DNA of 64,000 bases from Prevotella sp. E13-17 (lineage in GTDB: Bacteria; Bacteroidota; Bacteroidia; Bacteroidales; Bacteroidaceae), in the NCBI RefSeq assembly GCF_022024035.1, contig NZ_CP091787.1, positions 1,116,001 to 1,180,000 of the forward strand, given 5' to 3'. Below are positions 9,594 through 17,139 of this stretch, one piece after another. Position numbers and translations under genes: made by a program. Position 1 is the first letter of the stretch, and each line of letters starts with the position of its first letter. Under the pieces are notes generated by a model, which saw only the letters and a program-made list of their open reading frames with translations, ran no database searches and was not told where the DNA came from.

Positions 9594-10520
9594 ATGAAGA
9601 CCTATTGGAACACAACAGAGGGGCTGAGCCAACTGCAGGAGTGGCAGCCTAATTGCTGGATACAGGTGACGTGTCCAACAGATGAAGACCAGCGCGAGTT
9701 GGAAGAGCGCTTTGGCATACCCGATTATTTTATTTCAGACATCAGCGATACCGATGAGCGTGCTCGTTATGAGTACGATGACGGATGGATGCTTATTATC
9801 TTGCGTATCCCCTATGTAAAAGAGGTGCGTTCGCGCACACCCTATACCACGGTGCCTCTTGGCATTATTCACAAGCGCGACGTCACCATTACGGTGTGCT
9901 ACTATGAGACCAACATGATGATTGATTTTCTTTCATATCAGCAGAAACGCAATGAAGGCTTCACCGATCATGTGGATATGATCTTCCGTCTGTTCCTTTC
10001 CAGTGCTGTGTGGTATCTGAAGCGCCTGAAGCAAATCAATCTGTTGATAGATAAAGCCAAGCGAAACCTCGACAAGGAGGTGAACAACGAAAGCCTGATA
10101 GGCCTGAGTCGTCTGCAGGATTCGCTCACTTACTTCCAGACGTCTATCCGTGGCAACGAGACCTTGTTGTCGAAGCTGAAGTTTAAACTGCAGATCGACG
10201 AACTTGATGCCGATCTGATCGAGGACGTCAACATTGAGATGACACAGGCCCGCGAAACCACCAACATCTATTCGAACATCCTCGAGTCAACGATGGATAC
10301 CTATCAGTCGATTATTAATAACAACATGAACACCGTGATGCGTACGCTGACTTCAGTGACCATTATCATGATGTTCCCCACGCTCATAGCCTCTCTTTTC
10401 GGCATGAACCTCATCAATGGCATGGAGTCAAGCCATTTCGGTTTCCTTTTTGCATTGGCTATTTCAGTGGGCGTTTCGGCTCTTGCATGGTGGTTTTTTA
10501 GATATAAAAGACTTATTTAA
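9594..10520 (+). CDS. corA: CorA-family magnesium/divalent cation transporter
   Basis: A 308-residue CorA/MIT-family channel. A long acidic N-terminal cytoplasmic domain with predicted helices is followed by two C-terminal transmembrane segments. The hallmark pore motif GMN occurs in SLFGMNLINGMES between TM1 (IIMMFPTLIASLF) and TM2 (FLFALAISVGVSALAWWFF), with a short basic tail. It forms homopentameric Mg2+ uptake channels in the inner membrane. The frame extends to a GTG at 9546, but ATG 9594 gives the normal N-terminus. The leader with tandem small ORFs suggests post-transcriptional control. Confidence 0.94.
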   Translation: MKTYWNTTEGLSQLQEWQPNCWIQVTCPTDEDQRELEERFGIPDYFISDISDTDERARYEYDDGWMLIILRIPYVKEVRSRTPYTTVPLGIIHKRDVTITVCYYETNMMIDFLSYQQKRNEGFTDHVDMIFRLFLSSAVWYLKRLKQINLLIDKAKRNLDKEVNNESLIGLSRLQDSLTYFQTSIRGNETLLSKLKFKLQIDELDADLIEDVNIEMTQARETTNIYSNILESTMDTYQSIINNNMNTVMRTLTSVTIIMMFPTLIASLFGMNLINGMESSHFGFLFALAISVGVSALAWWFFRYKRLI

Positions 10521-10628
10521 CCCCCAAAACGAAAAAAAATCACAGAAAATTAGGCTGTTAAAATTATTTTCCGTAATTTTGAGGCCTAATTTTGTGTGTA
10601 CTAATCGAATCAGTAACTAAAAAGTTAA

Positions 10629-12416
10629 ATGATGGACTCTCAAGAAAACATCCTCGAACAGGGGACACAGGAAGAAGTAATGGCTCACGAAGCCGCAGTC
10701 GAAGAGCGCAAGGTCTATACCTCTAAGAAGGAAGTACTCGACAGGGTGAGGGAAATTGCCCATGGCGAAGAGACTCCCCAAAAAGAAGAGGTGGAATATT
10801 TAAAGACCGTGTTCTACAAACTTCACATTGCCGAGCGTGATGCTCAGCAGAAAGCATATATTGATGCTGGAGGCGATCCTGCAACCTATCAGGTAACCCC
10901 CGATGAAGTCGAAGAGGAGTTCAAGGCTGAGATGGGCGTCATCAAAGAGCGCCGTGCCGAACTGTTCCGTCAGCAGGAAGCTGAGAAAGAGGAGAACCTG
11001 AAGAAGAAACTCGAGATTATTGAGAAGATCAAGAACATGGTGACCTCGCCCGAGGAAGCCAACAAATCATACCAAGACTTCAAGGCTCTTCAGGCAGAGT
11101 GGAAGGAAATCAAGAGCGTGCCAGCCGATAAGGCCAACGAGTTGTGGCGCAGCTATCAGCTGTATGTCGAACAGTTCTACGACCTGCTGAAGCTGAACAG
11201 CGAAGCCCGCGAATACGACTTCAAGAAGAATCTGGAACTGAAGACACACCTCTGCGAGGCTGCCGAGAAACTGGCTGACGAGGAAGACGTGATCAGTGCT
11301 TTCCATCAGCTGCAGAAGCTCCATCAGGAATACCGCGAGACGGGTCCCGTAGCCAAAGAGTTGCGCGAGGACATCTGGCAGCGCTTCAAGGCCGCATCTA
11401 CCGTTATCAACAAGCGCCATCAGCAGCACTTCGAGGACATTCGTGCCCGCGAGGAAGAGAATCTGCAGAAGAAGACCGTACTCTGCGAGAAAGTAGAGGC
11501 CATAGCAGCCGAAGAGAAGAAGGGTAGTGCAGATTGGGAACGACTGACACAGGAGATTATTGCCATTCAGCAGGAATGGAAGACCATAGGCTTTGCCCCG
11601 CAAAAGATGAACGTGAAAATCTTCGAGCGCTTCCGAGCCGCTTGCGATACCTTCTTTGCAGCAAAGGCCGAACACTTCAAAGCCCTCAAGGACACGTTCA
11701 AAGAGAATGCCGATAAGAAGCGTGCACTCATCGAAAAGGCAAAGGCACTGCAGGACAGCACCGAATGGCGCTCTACCAGCGACAAGCTCATTGCCTTGCA
11801 GAAAGAGTGGAAGACCATCGGTATGGTGCCTAAGAAGTTGGGCGATCAGCTGTGGGAGGAGTTCCTTGCAGCCTGCAATAAGTTCTTCGAGGCTCGCAAT
11901 GCCGCTGGTGCCGGTCAGCGCAATGAGGAACATCAAAACCTGGAGAAGAAGCAGGACATCATTGCTCGCCTAAAGGCAGCAGCCGAAGAGGCTGGCGATG
12001 ATCTGCAGACAAAGGTGCAGAAACTCGTTGAAGAATACAATGCCATCGGCCATGTTCCCTACAAGGAGAAAGACAAACTGTACGAGGAATACCATGCTGT
12101 ATTGGACAAGTTGTATAAGGACCTCAACGTGTCTGTAGCCAAGAAGCGTCTCAATAAGTTCAAGGACAACCTCAAGCAGGTGGCTGAGCGTGGTGAGGCT
12201 GCACTCGACAACGAGCGTGCTCGCTTGATGCGTCAGTACGAAAACCTGAAGCAGGACATTGCAACCTATGAGAACAACCTGGGCTTCCTCAGTGTCAGCT
12301 CAAAGAAGGGCAATTCGCTCATCGACGAGATGAACCGTAAGGTGCGGAAACTCAAGGACGATATGCAGCTCGTAAAGGATAAGATCAAGGCTATCGATGC
12401 CGAAAACAAGGAATAG
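10629..12416 (+). CDS. DUF349 domain-containing protein
   Basis: A 595-residue, highly charged, helical cytoplasmic protein built from tandem DUF349 repeats of about 70 residues. Each carries a WKxIGxVPxxxxxxLWxxF-like core: AEWKEIKSVPADKANELWR, EWKTIGFAPQKMNVKIFERF, EWKTIGMVPKKLGDQLWEEF and YNAIGHVPYKEKDKLYEEY. Strong coiled-coil character runs throughout and the last 60 residues form another heptad region. The family is widespread in Bacteroidota; its function is not established. ATGs occur at 10629 and 10632. A terminator follows. Confidence 0.88.
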   Translation: MMDSQENILEQGTQEEVMAHEAAVEERKVYTSKKEVLDRVREIAHGEETPQKEEVEYLKTVFYKLHIAERDAQQKAYIDAGGDPATYQVTPDEVEEEFKAEMGVIKERRAELFRQQEAEKEENLKKKLEIIEKIKNMVTSPEEANKSYQDFKALQAEWKEIKSVPADKANELWRSYQLYVEQFYDLLKLNSEAREYDFKKNLELKTHLCEAAEKLADEEDVISAFHQLQKLHQEYRETGPVAKELREDIWQRFKAASTVINKRHQQHFEDIRAREEENLQKKTVLCEKVEAIAAEEKKGSADWERLTQEIIAIQQEWKTIGFAPQKMNVKIFERFRAACDTFFAAKAEHFKALKDTFKENADKKRALIEKAKALQDSTEWRSTSDKLIALQKEWKTIGMVPKKLGDQLWEEFLAACNKFFEARNAAGAGQRNEEHQNLEKKQDIIARLKAAAEEAGDDLQTKVQKLVEEYNAIGHVPYKEKDKLYEEYHAVLDKLYKDLNVSVAKKRLNKFKDNLKQVAERGEAALDNERARLMRQYENLKQDIATYENNLGFLSVSSKKGNSLIDEMNRKVRKLKDDMQLVKDKIKAIDAENKE

Positions 12417-12444
12417 GATCGAATCATTGTTCGATGTATTCAAG

Positions 12445-12484
12445 AATGCCGCTATTCGAACTGGAATAGTGGCATTTTTTGTGT
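12445..12484 (+). terminator. Intrinsic terminator after the DUF349 gene
   Basis: Stem AATGCC-CTATTC / GAATAG-GGCATT with a short loop and TTTTTT tail. Confidence 0.85.
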
Positions 12485-12558
12485 CTTTCCTCCTGAATAG
12501 TTTTGTAATCAGGTTAAAAATAGTTAGGTAAATATTTTGCTATGTCTAAAAAAATATA

Positions 12559-12568
12559 TATCTTTGCA
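12559..12568 (+). promoter_or_regulatory. -7 promoter element of the fimbrial operon
   Basis: TATCTTTGCA, about 275 nt before the OmpA-like ATG. The 12417-12843 gap therefore holds a terminator, this promoter, a long leader, a small ORF and a CT tract. Confidence 0.7.
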
Positions 12569-12605
12569 GTAAGATAATCTTGACCTAAGTATTTTTATCC
12601 GCCTA

Positions 12606-12725
12606 ATGAAGAAATTTCGCAAAGAGTTAAAAACAGTGAAGAGGATAATAATTAACGACCAATTCCTTGGTTGTTTCAATTTTTTTGTTACTCTCTCTCT
12701 CTCTCTCTCTCTCTCAGGTACTTAA
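12606..12725 (+). CDS. Upstream ORF spanning the CT repeat in the fimbrial leader
   Basis: A 39-codon ORF beginning MKKFRKELKTVKR and passing through the CT tract as alternating Leu-Ser codons before TAA at 12723-12725. It lies between the promoter and the OmpA-like gene. Changing the tract by +1 or -2 dinucleotides would join it in frame to the downstream coding sequence, because that frame is open from the tract to 12844. Whether it is translated cannot be told from sequence. Confidence 0.4.
   Translation: MKKFRKELKTVKRIIINDQFLGCFNFFVTLSLSLSLSGT
12691..12715 (+). repeat. (CT)12.5 dinucleotide microsatellite
   Basis: Uninterrupted CT repeats of 25 nt in the leader of a surface-structure operon. 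Tracts this long are prone to slipped-strand mispairing. Confidence 0.95.
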
Positions 12726-12843
12726 CCGCTGTCTCACCTTTATTAATTTGCGCGCCTGCGTGCGTGAATATATGGCTTTCCCTGTAATCATGCAAGGAAG
12801 GCCTTTCTGTTTTTTTGTTTCAACAATTAACCCAATTTATATT

Positions 12844-14085
12844 ATGATGAAAAAACGATCATTTATTATTCTGCTGCTCATGGCATTCATGACCACAGGA
12901 ATGCAGCCAGCCTCAGCCCAAAGTGTGCCCGACGATTCTGCCGTCGGACATTGGTATGCCGGGCTCAACGGCGGTGCCTCCTTCGGTCAGGCCACCTTCC
13001 GCAGCATCACCGAGAGCACGACCAACGTCGGTGTTCAGGCCGGTGTCTTTGGCGGCTATCAGTTCAGCCGCCTGTTTTCCTTGGAAGCCCTCGCCACGAT
13101 GGGCGGTCAGAAGCAGACGTCGCTCGACTGCGATCCGTTCTGGCTCGCTACCGACGGCGAGTTCACCTTCGCCCCCGTCCTGGGCAAGCAGGGCAACTAC
13201 TACCGTGACCTCGAAGCCAAGACCCAGTGGATGCGCTTCGGCCTGCAGGCCAACTTCGACGTGCTGTCGCTGCTGACGCAGCCCACCAGCAAGTGGTCCG
13301 TCACCCTTTCCCCGCAAGTGTCGGCCGTGACGACACGCACCAAGCATCTCGCTACGGCCTATGAGCATGAGTTCGACCGCCAGTGGCACCTCGGCTTGGG
13401 CGGTCAGGCCGCCTTGGGCTACCGTGTGAGCAAGTGCTTAGGCCTGCAGCTCTACGGCGGCATCACCTGCCTGACGGGCGACCGCTTCGACAACATCCCC
13501 AAGTACTGCCATAAGAGCAACCTCATCTACGAGGGCGGCCTGAAGGTGGCATTCCACTTCGGGACCCCCCATACTGCCCCCGAGGGGGCTTTTATAGTGG
13601 AGCCGCAGCCGGTGGTTGAGGAGAAACCAGTGGTTGAGGAGAAGCCAGTAGCGGAAGAGGCCCCCACTGCCGTGGCAGAGAAGCCGCAGCCCGTGGCAGA
13701 ACCCGCTCCCGCAACCGAAGAGGTTGCAGAGAATGAGAAAACTGACGTAGCCCCCTCGGGGGCTGAATGGGGGGTCGTGTACTTCGCCCACAACAGCAGC
13801 TGCCTCTCTAAAGCCGAGACGGCCAAGCTCGATGCCGTCGCAGAGCTGATGAAGTCCCACCCCGACATGACCCTGTCCATCATTGGCTATGCTTCCAACA
13901 TGGGCAACAGTCAGTACAACCGCAAGCTCTCGCAGCGCCGCGCCAACAGTGTGAAGCGTCAGCTCGTTGCAAGGGGTATCGACGGCGCTCGCCTGCAGCC
14001 GGTCAAGGGCATGGGCATCGACCGCAAGACTTCCAAGTCCTCCAAGGCCCGCCGTGTAGAACTGATTATCAACGATAAAAAATAA
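12844..14085 (+). CDS. OmpA-family protein, first gene of the fimbrial operon
   Basis: A 413-residue outer-membrane protein. A signal peptide (MMKKRSFIILLLMAFMTTG, ending ASAQ) is followed by a beta-barrel-like domain of about 200 residues. A Pro/Glu-rich linker with a tandem VVEEKP repeat comes next, then a C-terminal OmpA peptidoglycan-binding domain (VVYFAHNSSCLSKAE, SIIGYASNMGNSQYNRKLSQ, RRANSVKRQLVARGI). The linker is flanked by inverted copies of a GC-rich palindrome. ATG 12844 is chosen because it begins a proper signal peptide; the frame is open upstream to 12667. OmpA-like proteins occur with fimbrial clusters in Bacteroidales and may anchor or stabilise the structure. Confidence 0.88.
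   Translation: MMKKRSFIILLLMAFMTTGMQPASAQSVPDDSAVGHWYAGLNGGASFGQATFRSITESTTNVGVQAGVFGGYQFSRLFSLEALATMGGQKQTSLDCDPFWLATDGEFTFAPVLGKQGNYYRDLEAKTQWMRFGLQANFDVLSLLTQPTSKWSVTLSPQVSAVTTRTKHLATAYEHEFDRQWHLGLGGQAALGYRVSKCLGLQLYGGITCLTGDRFDNIPKYCHKSNLIYEGGLKVAFHFGTPHTAPEGAFIVEPQPVVEEKPVVEEKPVAEEAPTAVAEKPQPVAEPAPATEEVAENEKTDVAPSGAEWGVVYFAHNSSCLSKAETAKLDAVAELMKSHPDMTLSIIGYASNMGNSQYNRKLSQRRANSVKRQLVARGIDGARLQPVKGMGIDRKTSKSSKARRVELIINDKK
13563..13590 (+). repeat. GC-rich palindromic unit inside the OmpA-like gene (copy 1)
   Basis: A 28-bp element containing GCCCCCGAGGGGGC. It is an inverted match (26 of 28 positions) to 13749-13776 and lies at the start of the linker-coding region. Confidence 0.8.
13749..13776 (-). 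repeat. GC-rich palindromic unit inside the OmpA-like gene (copy 2, inverted)
   Basis: Inverted partner of 13563-13590, at the end of the linker just before the OmpA domain. The two copies could pair into a cruciform or hairpin enclosing the 158-nt linker. Confidence 0.8.
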
Positions 14086-14093
14086 GTGAGCGT

Positions 14094-15065
14094 ATGAAAA
14101 CATCTTTTTTGAATAAGATCATCAGTGCTATTAGAACTCCCCTCCTCGGAGGGGTCGGGGGAGGGTTATTGATCTTCCTCCTCACCGCCTGCTATCACGA
14201 CCCGCATGAGTTCCAGCCCAACGAGTACGAAGACCAGCCCGTGGGCTATGTCACCCCGCAGCTCTTGTGGGAAGACGATGCCGATGCCGCCGCCATTGGC
14301 TCCGTCGATGCCATCTCTTTCCAGGTGCAGGGCAATGGCGGCGTGAGCCGTTCCCGCTCGTTCACTTCGATTGAAGAGAGTGCCGACTGGCTGCAGCAGT
14401 TGCCCGCCGGCGAATACGACATCCTCGTCACCGCCGACATGGACGAGCCCTCGGGCTATGTCCTCACGTCCAGCGGTTCTGCCGCAGAGAATCTTCTCAC
14501 GCCCACCAGCGTCTCGCTGAAGGATGCTGCCTTGTCGCCCCGACAGTCATGGTATGCCGTGACCCACGTCACCGTGCGCGAGGATGAGATCACCGTGGCC
14601 GACTTCGAACTTCAGCGCCTTCTGCCCACGCTCACCGTCAACGTGACGGGCGTGCCTGCCGGTACGAAGGTTGCCGTGGCCGTAGAGCGCGTGGCCGAGC
14701 GCGTCATGCTCACCGATAAGGATGCCGCCGGTCGCTATGGCATGCCCATGGCCAACCAGACAGCGGCAGACTTCGGCACCCTCGCCACCGTGGCAGATGG
14801 TTCCGCCGTCGGGATGGAGGTGCGCCTGATGCCTACCGCCGCCGGCGAGTCGCGCTCCCTGCTGCGCATCACCACCACTGGGGCCGATGGCAACGTGCTC
14901 GTATCTACAGCCGACTGTCCCCGCATGGAGTGCGGCAAGGCATACGTCGTGGAGCTCGACTACACGAAGCTGCGCCCCTACATGCGCTTCGAGGCCATGA
15001 CCATCAACGACTGGACAGAGGGCTGGACCATCAGCGGTGAAATTCTGAACCCCACCAATAAATAA
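14094..15065 (+). CDS. Fimbrial anchor-like lipoprotein (FimB/Mfa2-type or related)
   Basis: A 323-residue lipoprotein with lipobox LLTAC near residue 33. The mature part is beta-rich, with the C-terminal EAMTINDWTEGWTISGEI resembling the end of the neighbouring fimbrillin-type proteins. It starts 8 bp after the OmpA-like gene and precedes three fimbrillins, the position of a minor, assembly or anchor subunit. FimB/Mfa2 or the related DUF5119-type families are the candidates; I cannot decide between them. The signal peptide is odd: residues of TPLLGGVGGG are encoded by a GC-rich palindromic repeat (14137-14165). Confidence 0.6.
   Translation: MKTSFLNKIISAIRTPLLGGVGGGLLIFLLTACYHDPHEFQPNEYEDQPVGYVTPQLLWEDDADAAAIGSVDAISFQVQGNGGVSRSRSFTSIEESADWLQQLPAGEYDILVTADMDEPSGYVLTSSGSAAENLLTPTSVSLKDAALSPRQSWYAVTHVTVREDEITVADFELQRLLPTLTVNVTGVPAGTKVAVAVERVAERVMLTDKDAAGRYGMPMANQTAADFGTLATVADGSAVGMEVRLMPTAAGESRSLLRITTTGADGNVLVSTADCPRMECGKAYVVELDYTKLRPYMRFEAMTINDWTEGWTISGEILNPTNK
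14137..14165 (+). repeat. Palindromic unit within the signal-peptide coding region
   Basis: CCCCTCC-TC-GGAGGGG followed by TCGGGGGAGGG. It is the same type of element as those beside recA (57414-57442 and 57514-57546). Here it is translated as part of a lipoprotein signal peptide. Confidence 0.75.
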
Positions 15066-15098
15066 TAAACAATGTATCACAATAAAAACAACAACAAG

Positions 15099-15992
15099 AT
15101 GAAAAAACTCAGATTCATCCCCCTGGCTGCCCTCGGCCTATTGACCGCAGCGTGCAGCAGCGATGATGCGACTTCTGCCGAGCAGCAAGCCGCCAAGAAC
15201 ATCACCATCGAGGCGAGCATCGGCGACATGACCCGCGCCACCACGACGGGCAACACCACGGTGTTCGACGCCGGCGATGGTGTCAGCATCTACGCTTGGA
15301 CGGGCTCGGCCACGGCTGTTGCTGCCGACAAGGTGGTAGATGGCATAGTAAATACCCTTGGGGCCGACGGCAAGTGGACACCTGCCACGCCTATGCTCTG
15401 GGTCGACATGGTGACACCCCACTATTTCCTCGGTATCTATCCGGCACGTACGGTCACTGACTTCACTGCCGACCCCTACACGGTGGATAACACCGACTAT
15501 GAGAAGAGCGACCTGCTCGTGGCACGCCAGACAAGCGGACTCACTGCCACGCAGAACCCCGTCTCGCTGACCTTCGACCACGCCATGGCGAAGCTCTACG
15601 TCAACATGAACTTCCGCAACCAGTGGGACGCTGCCCCCGAGGTGACTTCCTGCGAGGCCACGGCTGCCAAGAGCTGCACCATCGACTATCTGGCCAAGAC
15701 CGTCACTGCCGGCACTCAGGCTGCCGTAGCCCTTGTCGCCAAGGATGCTGCCGAGGGCTATGCCCGCAGTTTCAGCGGCCTGATGATTCCGCAGACGGGC
15801 TTCCGCACCATCACGCTTACCATCGGTGACCAGGCCTACACCTATACCCACACAGAGGACATCCCTCTGGAGGCAGGCAAATATACCATCGTCAACCTCA
15901 TCGTGGGCCGCAACAAGATTGAGATGGGCGAGGTGAGCATCAACGACTGGACCGAAGGCACCACCCTCAGCGGCGGACAGGCCCTGCAGTAA
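15099..15992 (+). CDS. Fimbrillin-family lipoprotein 1
   Basis: A 297-residue lipoprotein, MKKLRFIPLAALGLLTAAC with a Cys lipobox followed by SSDD. Upstream in-frame ATG 15072 would put charged residues ahead of the signal peptide, so ATG 15099 is preferred. The body matches the Mfa-like fimbrillin pattern: Thr-rich N-terminal strand (ASIGDMTRATTTGNTTVF), PVSLTFDHAMAKLYVNM in the middle, and C-terminal YTIVNLIVGRNKIEMGEVSI then NDWTEGTTLSGG. These proteins are exported as lipoproteins, proteolytically trimmed and polymerised by strand exchange at the surface. Confidence 0.85.
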   Translation: MKKLRFIPLAALGLLTAACSSDDATSAEQQAAKNITIEASIGDMTRATTTGNTTVFDAGDGVSIYAWTGSATAVAADKVVDGIVNTLGADGKWTPATPMLWVDMVTPHYFLGIYPARTVTDFTADPYTVDNTDYEKSDLLVARQTSGLTATQNPVSLTFDHAMAKLYVNMNFRNQWDAAPEVTSCEATAAKSCTIDYLAKTVTAGTQAAVALVAKDAAEGYARSFSGLMIPQTGFRTITLTIGDQAYTYTHTEDIPLEAGKYTIVNLIVGRNKIEMGEVSINDWTEGTTLSGGQALQ

Positions 15993-16068
15993 GCCCCCGT
16001 GCCCGACGGTTTAGCCGTCTGGAAACCAAGAATAAAATCATATAAATAAACATTAAACTTAAAGATTT

Positions 16069-17091
16069 ATGAACTTCAAAAACATTTTCTTCGCAGCCGC
16101 AGCAGCCATGGCGCTGACGGCATGCTCCAGCGACGACGCTATCGAGACCGTACAGCAGAAGTCGCAGTTCCCCGAGGACGGCGTGATGCGTTTCACCACC
16201 AACCTCGTTGACCCCACTATCGCCACCACCCGCGCCAGCATCACCGGCAGCGACGTGAACCAGAACGGTCAGCAGTTCCAGGTGAAGATTGTCAACCCCA
16301 CATCAGCCACCTACAGCTACTTCAATACCGTACAGTTTGACGGCACTGAGTGGACACCCATAAACCGTATGCTCTGGCAGAACGACCAGCAGAGCATCAC
16401 CGTGACTGCCGCCTACAAGCAGGGCAAGACATTCAGCGACTATGACTTCATCGTCGGTGCCAACCTCACCGTGGCTGCCGACCAGAGCACCGAGGCCAAG
16501 CTGAAGCAGCAGGACCTGCTGACCATGCCGACTAAGACCATCGCCAACCCCTCTATCGAGGAGACGCTGATGCAGAACGGCAAGCTGGTCATCAACTTCT
16601 ACCACGCCCTGACCAAGCTCGACGTGACGCTCGACCTGGCCAACGAGTTCTACAAGGTTGACCCGAAGCTGAACAGCGCCTCGGACATCACCGAGTTCAC
16701 CATCAAGGGCACCAATGCCGGCTACCAGTTCAATGCTATGCAGACTGCCAACGAGAACTACGGCACTGTGACCGTCACCAACGCTACAGCTGCCGACATC
16801 CTCGCTTCGCAGTGCGCCTTTACCGCTGCCACCGATGCCGACATGCACAGCCACGCTACCTACGAGGCCATCGTAGTACCGCAGCAGATTGCCGCCGGTG
16901 CCCTGACCGTCTCGTTCAAGATTGGCACGCGCTCGTTCTCATGGACCAACACCGAGGCCATCACCCTGGAGCAGGGCAAGCACTACACGCTGCCCCTCAC
17001 CGTAGGCCATGACACCGTGACCCTCAATGCCCGCGCCTTCAGCGTCCGCTCATGGGAAGACCAACCCGGCGACAACCTCGGAACGGAATGA
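16069..17091 (+). CDS. Fimbrillin-family lipoprotein 2
   Basis: A 340-residue lipoprotein: MNFKNIFFAAAAAMALTAC then SSDD. The same fold markers appear as in its neighbour: a Thr-rich first strand (PTIATTRASITGSD), KLVINFYHALTKLDVTLDL in the middle, and C-terminal EAITLEQGKHYTLPLTVGHD followed by FSVRSWEDQPGDNL. It lies 76 bp after fimbrillin 1. A structural pilin role is inferred from family and operon. The stop codon is the first unit of a heptamer repeat. Confidence 0.84.
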   Translation: MNFKNIFFAAAAAMALTACSSDDAIETVQQKSQFPEDGVMRFTTNLVDPTIATTRASITGSDVNQNGQQFQVKIVNPTSATYSYFNTVQFDGTEWTPINRMLWQNDQQSITVTAAYKQGKTFSDYDFIVGANLTVAADQSTEAKLKQQDLLTMPTKTIANPSIEETLMQNGKLVINFYHALTKLDVTLDLANEFYKVDPKLNSASDITEFTIKGTNAGYQFNAMQTANENYGTVTVTNATAADILASQCAFTAATDADMHSHATYEAIVVPQQIAAGALTVSFKIGTRSFSWTNTEAITLEQGKHYTLPLTVGHDTVTLNARAFSVRSWEDQPGDNLGTE

Positions 17092-17114
17092 AGAATGAAG
17101 AATGAAGAATGAAG
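17087..17114 (+). repeat. Heptamer tandem repeat (AATGAAG)4
   Basis: Four perfect 7-bp units start at the stop codon of fimbrillin 2 and run into the spacer before fimbrillin 3. Confidence 0.95.
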
Positions 17115-17139
17115 AATTGTCAAATTGAAAATTAACAAT

